Made by a program: the position numbers and the translations under genes
The notes under the pieces: model-generated
What the model saw: only the letters and a program-made list of their open reading frames with translations
Database searches by the model: none
What the model was told of the DNA's origin: nothing
Source of the DNA: an uncultured Colwellia sp.
GTDB taxonomy: Bacteria > Pseudomonadota > Gammaproteobacteria > Enterobacterales > Alteromonadaceae
DNA: 54,071 nt
Assembly: GCA_913058145.1 (NCBI GenBank)
Contig: CAJXQM010000017.1
Span: forward strand, 1 to 54,071
Direction: 5' to 3'
In this document: positions 48,384 through 54,071 of the stretch, in pieces
Layout of the letters: every line of letters begins with the position of its first letter
Numbering within the stretch: position 1 is the stretch's first letter

Positions 48384-49613
48384 TTATTTAATGGCGGATT
48401 GTGTGACAAATTTGTCATTACTTGCAATGAGTTTTTCATTGCCAAAAATGCGTTTTAATTTAATATGATAAGCCAGTTGTCGATTGCCAATAATGCGCAA
48501 CTCGCCCCCTTTCTTTAAAACTCTATGGCTGTCTTTAAACATTTGCCATGCAATATGATCTGTAGTAGCCGTTTGTTGATGAAAGGGTGGGTTACATAAA
48601 ATCAGGTCGACACTATTACTCTCTATATTGGTCAAACAATCATTTAGATGGAATTGGCATTGCGTTGCTAATTCTGGAAAATTTGTTTCAATATTGAGCT
48701 GTGCACTCGTGATTGCCATATGTGATTCATCGACAAACTGAATACAGGCGCTTGGTTGATTGGCTAATATAGTTAAACCAATAACTCCATTACCACAGCC
48801 TAGATCGATAACTTGGCTATGTTTATTAACATCAGGTAAGTTTTCAATAAAATAACGAGCACCAATATCAAGTTTTTCTCTCGCATACACATTAGCATGA
48901 TTACTAATAACAAAATCACGATTCAAGGTTTTATTCGTTAATGGCCAAACTGTTGGGAAAGGAGATTCATGTGCTTGCTTTTGGTCAAATTGGCAAAAAA
49001 CTAAACGGGCTTTTTTGACTGCTAACGATGTTGTGGTAGTACCTAAATATTTTTCAAACAATGCTAAGGTAGAACGGTGAATTTCTTTGGCGCGATCTGC
49101 GGCAATAAATACCGTGTTTTTATCTACACTATACTGTTCAATACTGGTTTGTATTTGGATTAATTGTGCTATTAACAAAGATTTGCTTTTAGGTATTTTA
49201 AATAAAACAACATCAATATTAGTCGGTAATGAATCTAGGCTACTTAACTGATTGATATTGATATTATTAAGCTGATTTCGATCTATATTATAAGCGACAC
49301 CTTGACTACTTACATAGGAGTCATTGATACAATAAACTTCAGTTTTATTACCTCGTAAATTAGCATGTAAATCACTTGGTAAGTTGTCTGGTAAATCAAA
49401 ATCTAATGGCGTACAAAAACTTGTTGTCAGTGCGCCAAAGGCATCATTAAAAATAAGAATCCGAGCTGTAGGAGAAATTAATTTCTCATCTTTAATATGA
49501 TTAAGCAAATATTCATCACTTGCATCCCAAGCTTGTAAACTACGGTTTACCTGCGCTAAAGGAAATCGGGAAAGTTTTAGTTGTTTATCATTTACAAAGA
49601 AGGGGCTTAGCAT
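48384..49613 (-). CDS. rlmG: 23S rRNA (guanine-1835-N2) methyltransferase RlmG
   Basis: RlmG methylates G1835 of 23S rRNA. The 409 residues form two related domains. An N-terminal degenerate methyltransferase-like half (ARILIFNDAFGALTTSF) is followed by the catalytic C-terminal half with the SAM motif VIDLGCGNGVIGLTIL and the target-base motif LILCNPPFHQQ. Length matches E. coli RlmG (378) with small additions. It is 30 bp upstream of yajG and divergent from bolA. Confidence 0.94.
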   Translation of the reverse strand: MLSPFFVNDKQLKLSRFPLAQVNRSLQAWDASDEYLLNHIKDEKLISPTARILIFNDAFGALTTSFCTPLDFDLPDNLPSDLHANLRGNKTEVYCINDSYVSSQGVAYNIDRNQLNNININQLSSLDSLPTNIDVVLFKIPKSKSLLIAQLIQIQTSIEQYSVDKNTVFIAADRAKEIHRSTLALFEKYLGTTTTSLAVKKARLVFCQFDQKQAHESPFPTVWPLTNKTLNRDFVISNHANVYAREKLDIGARYFIENLPDVNKHSQVIDLGCGNGVIGLTILANQPSACIQFVDESHMAITSAQLNIETNFPELATQCQFHLNDCLTNIESNSVDLILCNPPFHQQTATTDHIAWQMFKDSHRVLKKGGELRIIGNRQLAYHIKLKRIFGNEKLIASNDKFVTQSAIK

Positions 49614-49836
49614 AGTAAAGGTATGAGTGATAATTAAAGAAGTTAAGCTATTGTGACATATTTATACCAATATCGCGTTAATTTTTGTTGCTTCTATGAA
49701 CTAAAATTTATTAAAATAAAACCCTAATGGCACCATTAAGTTAGCTGTAAAGAGAGTTTTTTTCTGTTTTTATACTTATCATCTCGCTGTAAGTTAGCTA
49801 AAATTACTAGTGCCTCCCACTTTTTAGAGAACAATA

Positions 49837-50151
49837 ATGTCTATAGCAACAACCATTGAAAAAAAGCTTTTGTCCGCGTTTTCACCACTATATCTTGATG
49901 TGATTAACGAGAGTAATAATCATAATGTCCCACCGGGTAGTGAGTCTCATTTTAAAGTAACTATTGTTTCAAATGATTTTGAAGATGAGCGGCTAATCAA
50001 ACGTCATCGAGCTGTTAATACTGTGCTGGCAAAAGAGTTGGCTGAAAAAATTCACGCCTTAGCTCTACATACCTATACAGAAAAAGAATGGCATGATTAT
50101 TATGCTGCAAACACACCTTTGTCTCCAAATTGTTTAGGTGGCGGTAAGTAA
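49837..50151 (+). CDS. bolA: BolA family transcriptional regulator/iron-sulfur partner BolA
   Basis: This 104-residue BolA protein shows [45 protein letters not shown] and [14 protein letters not shown], the canonical BolA set including the conserved histidine in RHR. BolA binds glutaredoxin-coordinated [2Fe-2S] clusters and DNA and affects cell shape. It is a separate gene from ibaG (34788-35039). In E. coli bolA lies next to ampG-yajG; here the same genes are within 5 kb. A strong terminator follows. Confidence 0.94.
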   Translation: MSIATTIEKKLLSAFSPLYLDVINESNNHNVPPGSESHFKVTIVSNDFEDERLIKRHRAVNTVLAKELAEKIHALALHTYTEKEWHDYYAANTPLSPNCLGGGK

Positions 50152-50220
50152 GTGTGGTTAGATAATTAATGCTATAGGGTAATTTATTGCAACATAACGT
50201 ACTGCTTTCAATACTACACT

Positions 50221-50253
50221 CAAGCCACATGAATTATGTGGCTTGACGTTTTT
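50221..50253 (+). terminator. Terminator of bolA
   Basis: A perfect 10 bp stem CAAGCCACAT / ATGTGGCTTG has a GAATT loop (50221-50245) and is followed by ACGTTTTT. It lies 70 bp after the bolA stop. Confidence 0.8.
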
Positions 50254-50381
50254 GAGTATATACCTATTTCAACTTAAGCTGTAGAATAGGTGTATTAACT
50301 GCTCGTACCTCTTTAATATGAGAGCAAGGTACAATAGCAAAAAAATTATTCTTTCTAAAAACAATCTAAAAAGGTTTTCTT

Positions 50382-51572
50382 ATGGTAATCAAGCCAAAAA
50401 TTCGTGGTTTTATCTGTACTAACGCTCACCCAGTTGGCTGTGAAGCTCATGTGAAAGAACAAATTTCTTATATTAAAAGTCAAGCGGTTAGTGAAACAGG
50501 ACCAAAAAATGTTTTAGTGATTGGTGCTTCTACTGGCTATGGTTTGGCTTCACGTATTACTGCTACTTTTGGTCATAATGCCAGTACCTTGGGTGTATTT
50601 TTTGAGAAACCACCGACAGAAAGAAAAACTGGTTCAGCAGGTTGGTACAACACAGCTGCTTTTCAAAAAGCAGCTGATGAAGCGGGTATTTATTCAAAAA
50701 ATATTAACGGCGATGCTTTTTCTCATACGATTAAAGCCCAAGCAATTGAAACGATTAAAGCCGACATGGGTAAAATTGACTTAGTAATATATTCATTGGC
50801 TTCACCACGCAGAACAGATCCAGATACTGGTGAAGTATACTCTTCAGTGTTAAAGCCAATTGGTCAACGTGTGACAACTAAAAACCTGAATACTACAAAG
50901 CGTACTATTGATTCTATAACTGTTGAAGCGGCAGATGATGCTGAAATCCAGGGCACTATTGATGTGATGGGTGGTGCTGACTGGGAATTATGGTTAAACG
51001 CATTAAAAGATGCTGACGTTTTAGCACAAGGAGTTAAAACGGTTGCTTATACTTATATAGGTAAAGAGCTAACATGGCCAATTTACGGAAAAGCCACTAT
51101 TGGTAAAGCCAAAGATGATTTAGATCGCGCTGCAACCGCTATTAATGTTGCTACAGCGGGCCTTGATGGAAAAGCTCGAGTGACCTCGTTAAATGCCGTA
51201 GTAACACAAGCAAGCTCTGCAATTCCAATTATGCCGCTTTATATATCAGCTATGTTTAAAGTAATGAAAGCTGATGGCACCTATGAAGGCTGTATTGAAC
51301 AAATAAGTAATTTATTTAAAGAGAATATCTATAGCAATAGCCCGCGTCTTGATGAACAAAACCGCTTCCGTCAAAACTATAAAGAACTTGAAGACAGTGT
51401 TCAACAACGAATTACGGATGTTTGGAATAGTGTTGATACAGACACTATCGATGATATGACTGATTATATTGGTTATCACAATGAATTTTTAAAACTGTTT
51501 GGCTTTGGTGTTGATGGGGTTGACTATGATGAAGACCTGAGTCCAGAAGTTGAAATTAACAACTTGAGTTAA
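50382..51572 (+). CDS. fabV: Trans-2-enoyl-ACP reductase FabV
   Basis: FabV is an NADH-dependent enoyl-ACP/CoA reductase that completes each fatty-acid elongation cycle. It is naturally insensitive to triclosan and replaces FabI in many marine gammaproteobacteria. The 396 residues contain the nucleotide-binding GASTGYG (48-54) and the catalytic Y-X8-K pair at Y235 and K244 (WPIYGKATIGKAK), the same numbering as characterised FabV proteins. The N-terminal MVIKPKIRGFICTNAHPVGC is typical. It is a single-gene unit between two terminators. Confidence 0.97.
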   Translation: MVIKPKIRGFICTNAHPVGCEAHVKEQISYIKSQAVSETGPKNVLVIGASTGYGLASRITATFGHNASTLGVFFEKPPTERKTGSAGWYNTAAFQKAADEAGIYSKNINGDAFSHTIKAQAIETIKADMGKIDLVIYSLASPRRTDPDTGEVYSSVLKPIGQRVTTKNLNTTKRTIDSITVEAADDAEIQGTIDVMGGADWELWLNALKDADVLAQGVKTVAYTYIGKELTWPIYGKATIGKAKDDLDRAATAINVATAGLDGKARVTSLNAVVTQASSAIPIMPLYISAMFKVMKADGTYEGCIEQISNLFKENIYSNSPRLDEQNRFRQNYKELEDSVQQRITDVWNSVDTDTIDDMTDYIGYHNEFLKLFGFGVDGVDYDEDLSPEVEINNLS

Positions 51573-52115
51573 TTGATTTTAATAGTAAATAACGTTTAAA
51601 AACCGATGCATGACATCGGTTTTTTTATGCCTTAACTGGCTGTTACTAATCGGATTCGTGTAGTGTAGATTATGTCGGCGATTACAATGGGTGGCGTTGC
51701 TTGTTAGTTAAGTTATGTCATTATTTTGTTAAATTAGCATCTTTTGACAAAATAACCTCATTAATGTAGTAGCACTATAGATATCTGACTTTCAACACTA
51801 ACGAAGCTTTAGACTGATTTAAGGAAAAACATGAAAATATAGCCTAAAGTCTAAAGAAAATTCATCTCTGGCCGTAGACCAAAAAGGGCTTTTTGTGGTA
51901 GAATTTGCACCAGAAAATTTTAACTTAGAGCCAGTGGATCTAATAATTGTAACCTTGATTTTTTATTAGGGTTTAATTTTGGTCTTACTGAAATACACGG
52001 AAATTGGTGGATTTATTCTATCTAGCTGATATTTATATACTTTATAATATTCATGTTAATTCGGTAGGTTTAAAAACTAATTTTTATACTCCCATCAAAA
52101 GTAGTGCAAGTGTTT
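51573..52115. promoter_or_regulatory. Long leader/promoter region of the nqr operon
   Basis: These 543 bp start with the fabV terminator (51598-51626). The best promoter candidate is an extended -10, TGGTAGAAT (51896-51904), about 210 bp before nqrA. Just upstream of it lies the palindrome CAAAAAG-GG-CTTTTTG (51880-51895). A TTGACA at 51744-51749 has no good -10 at the right spacing. No ORF was seen in the region. Confidence 0.35.
51598..51626 (+). terminator. Terminator of fabV
   Basis: An 11 bp stem AAAAACCGATG / CATCGGTTTTT has a CATGA loop and ends in a T7 tract, 25 bp after the fabV stop codon. Confidence 0.9.
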
Positions 52116-53453
52116 ATGATTACAATAAAGAAAGGCTTAGATGTTCCTGTGAAAGGTGCACCACAGCAGGTAATCCATGATGGTCCGTCCATCAAAAGCG
52201 TTGCAACATTAGGTGAAGAGTTTGTGGGTATGCGTCCAACCATGTTTGTTAAAATGGGTGATCGCGTTAAAAAAGGTCAGGTGATTTTTGAAGATAAAAA
52301 GAATCCTGGCGTTAAATTCACAGCTCAAGCTGCCGGTGTTGTTACAGAAATTAACCGTGGTGAAAAACGTGTTCTACAATCAGTCGTTATTGAAGTTGAT
52401 GGCGATGATCAAATTACGTTTACCAGTTATCCCGCTAATGAACTAGGTTCTATCTCTCGTGAAGATGTAGTGAATACCCTTGTTGATTCAGGTTCGTGGA
52501 CTGCATTAAGAACTCGCCCATTTAGCAAAGTACCTGCAATAGACTCTACTGCAGCGGCAATTTTTGTTAGTGCTATGGATACTAATCCTCTTGCGGCTAA
52601 TCCAGAAGTTGTTATTGGCGAGCAAGCGGAAGCGTTCAAAAATGGTTTGACCATTTTATCTCGTTTAACTGACGGTGACGTATTCGTTAGTAAAGCGCCA
52701 GGTGCGAATATTCCAGTTACTGATACTGTAAAAGTAAATGAATTTGCGGGTAAACATCCTGCAGGCCTAGTTGGTACACATATTCATTTCTTAAGATCAG
52801 TGAGTGCAGATAAATTTGTATGGCATCTTGGTTATCAAGATGTTATTGCTTTTGGTAAATTATTTACTTCAGGTGAGCTTGATAGCACTCGTGTTATTTC
52901 ATTAGCGGGTCCTGTGGCAAAGAACCCTCGTTTAGTTCGTACAGTACTTGGTGCTAATACAGCTGAATTAACAGCTGGCGAAGTCACTGATGGTGAAGTA
53001 CGTATCGTTTCTGGTTCATTGTTGATGGGCTCAACTGCGAATGCTGTACACGGCTATTTGGGTCGTTATCATGTACAACTTTCATTGGTGCTTGAAGGTC
53101 GTGAAAAAGAATTTATTGGTTATATGTATCCGGGACCAAATAAATTCTCAGTAACACGTGCTTATATGTCTCATTTCTTCCCGAAGAAATTATTCAGTAT
53201 GACCACCACGACTAACGGTAGTGAACGTTCTATGGTACCAATTGGTAACTTTGAACGTGTTATGCCTTTAGATATTTTACCTACCATGTTATTGCGTGAT
53301 TTAGTTGCCGGTGATACCGACACAGCACAAAAACTTGGTGTTTTAGAGTTAGACGAAGAAGATTTAGCGCTTTGTACATTTGTTTGCCCAGGCAAAACAG
53401 ATTACGGTGTATACCTTCGTGATTGCCTAACCACCATCGAGAAGGAAGGTTAG
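52116..53453 (+). CDS. nqrA: Na+-translocating NADH:quinone reductase subunit A
   Basis: NqrA is the peripheral subunit of the Na+-pumping NQR complex, which oxidises NADH and exports sodium, the main primary Na+ pump of marine bacteria. The ATG at 52116 gives [16 protein letters not shown], the standard N-terminus, and 445 residues. A GTG at 52104 would add four residues. Family blocks include [36 protein letters not shown] and [14 protein letters not shown] [10 protein letters not shown] near the end. It heads the nqr operon; nqrB follows after 2 bp. Confidence 0.97.
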   Translation: MITIKKGLDVPVKGAPQQVIHDGPSIKSVATLGEEFVGMRPTMFVKMGDRVKKGQVIFEDKKNPGVKFTAQAAGVVTEINRGEKRVLQSVVIEVDGDDQITFTSYPANELGSISREDVVNTLVDSGSWTALRTRPFSKVPAIDSTAAAIFVSAMDTNPLAANPEVVIGEQAEAFKNGLTILSRLTDGDVFVSKAPGANIPVTDTVKVNEFAGKHPAGLVGTHIHFLRSVSADKFVWHLGYQDVIAFGKLFTSGELDSTRVISLAGPVAKNPRLVRTVLGANTAELTAGEVTDGEVRIVSGSLLMGSTANAVHGYLGRYHVQLSLVLEGREKEFIGYMYPGPNKFSVTRAYMSHFFPKKLFSMTTTTNGSERSMVPIGNFERVMPLDILPTMLLRDLVAGDTDTAQKLGVLELDEEDLALCTFVCPGKTDYGVYLRDCLTTIEKEG

Positions 53454-53455
53454 TC

Positions 53456-54071
53456 ATGAGCTTGAAAAAGTATATTGAAAAGTTAGAACCGCAGTTTGAA
53501 AAAGGCGGTAAACATGAGAAGTGGTTTGCACTTTATGAAGCTGTTGCTACCGGGTTATTTACTCCTGGCATGGTTAATAAAGGTAAAACACACGTTCGTG
53601 ATAGCATCGATTTAAAACGTATTATGATCACTGTATGGCTTGCGGTTTTTCCTGCCATGTTTTTTGGTATGTATAACATTGGTTATCAAGCAGTTGATGC
53701 TTTAGCTGCAGGTTATGCTCTGCCACAATCTTGGCAGGTTGATTTATTTAGCTTGCTTGGTGGTTCGTTAACGGCTGGTTCTGGCACATTTGACATGATG
53801 TTCTACGGTGCCATGTTCTTTCTGCCCATATATGCTGTTACCTTTATTGTTGGTGGCTTTTGGGAGATTTTATTTGCTGCGGTGCGTGGTCATGAAGTGA
53901 ATGAAGGTTTCTTCGTTTCCTCTATTTTGTTCGCATTAATTTTGCCAGCAAGTATTCCATTATGGCAAGTCGCTATTGGTATCACTTTTGGTATTGTTAT
54001 CGCAAAAGAAATTTTTGGTGGTACAGGTAAAAACTTCTTAAACCCTGCATTAGCGGGTCGTGCGTTTTTAT
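53456..54071 (+). CDS. nqrB: Na+-translocating NADH:quinone reductase subunit B (partial, runs off the window)
   Basis: The first 205 codons of nqrB are present. NqrB is a membrane subunit with covalently bound FMN and riboflavin that takes part in sodium passage. The visible part begins [19 protein letters not shown] and has the first membrane helices ([40 protein letters not shown]). It reaches the [17 protein letters not shown] and [18 protein letters not shown] segments. The FMN-attachment threonine lies beyond the window end. It starts 2 bp after the nqrA stop. Confidence 0.96.
   Translation, partial: MSLKKYIEKLEPQFEKGGKHEKWFALYEAVATGLFTPGMVNKGKTHVRDSIDLKRIMITVWLAVFPAMFFGMYNIGYQAVDALAAGYALPQSWQVDLFSLLGGSLTAGSGTFDMMFYGAMFFLPIYAVTFIVGGFWEILFAAVRGHEVNEGFFVSSILFALILPASIPLWQVAIGITFGIVIAKEIFGGTGKNFLNPALAGRAFL

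Noticed and set aside
49663-49690. MITE end upstream of bolA (ATACCAATATCGCG)
   Set aside because: It shares only eight bases with the 34571 element and has no inverted partner nearby.

Overview
The window is AT-rich core chromosome of a marine gammaproteobacterium. It most resembles Alteromonadales of the Colwellia/Shewanella type. That placement rests on gene content (FabV enoyl reductase, Na+-NQR, LpoB next to YcfL and a COG3014 lipoprotein, ETF genes with PsrA/LiuR-type operators) and on synteny; species was not determined. No rRNA, tRNA, CRISPR array, phage or insertion sequence was seen. The non-core items are a MITE-like palindrome, REP-like hairpins, one gene remnant and a few small unexplained repeats.

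Layout. 1-6.2 kb: the YciH initiation-factor homologue; etfBA (minus strand) divergent from the ETF:ubiquinone oxidoreductase gene (plus), with striking operators between them; then cinA. 6.4-8.0 kb: an unknown small protein, a dihydrodipicolinate synthase of unexpectedly plant-like sequence, and a decayed minus-strand ORF. 8.2-21.4 kb: mreB-mreC-mreD-maf-rng-yhdP-nitrilase-tldD, then yjgA/darP and pmbA, covering cell shape, RNA turnover, envelope lipid transport and TldD/E protease. 21.5-31 kb (minus): mgtE, then the conserved run that reads in transcription order yrbG-kdsD-kdsC-lptC-lptA-lptB-rpoN-hpf-ptsN-rapZ-npr (Kdo synthesis, LPS export, sigma-54, nitrogen PTS). 31.3-36.4 kb (plus): mlaFEDCB-ibaG-murA, with a 160 bp palindromic element inserted between mlaB and ibaG.

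36.8-43.1 kb (minus): a lipoprotein M1 peptidase and a four-gene envelope cluster (COG3014 TPR lipoprotein, YcfL, LpoB, glycine-zipper protein). 43.4-46.7 kb: argR, a conserved small protein, yacL, a 56-residue membrane protein and ampG. 47.1-49.6 kb (minus): periplasmic cyclophilin, yajG and rlmG. 49.8-54.1 kb (plus): bolA, fabV, nqrA and the start of nqrB, which runs off the window.

The themes are envelope building (Mre, Kdo/Lpt, Mla, MurA, LpoB, AmpG, YhdP) and membrane energetics/lipid turnover (ETF, FabV, NQR). I found no undescribed multi-gene system. The best leads are the ETF regulatory region, the plant-type DapA, the long palindrome inside the mla-ibaG-murA operon, and the small ORFs and structured intergenic sequences.
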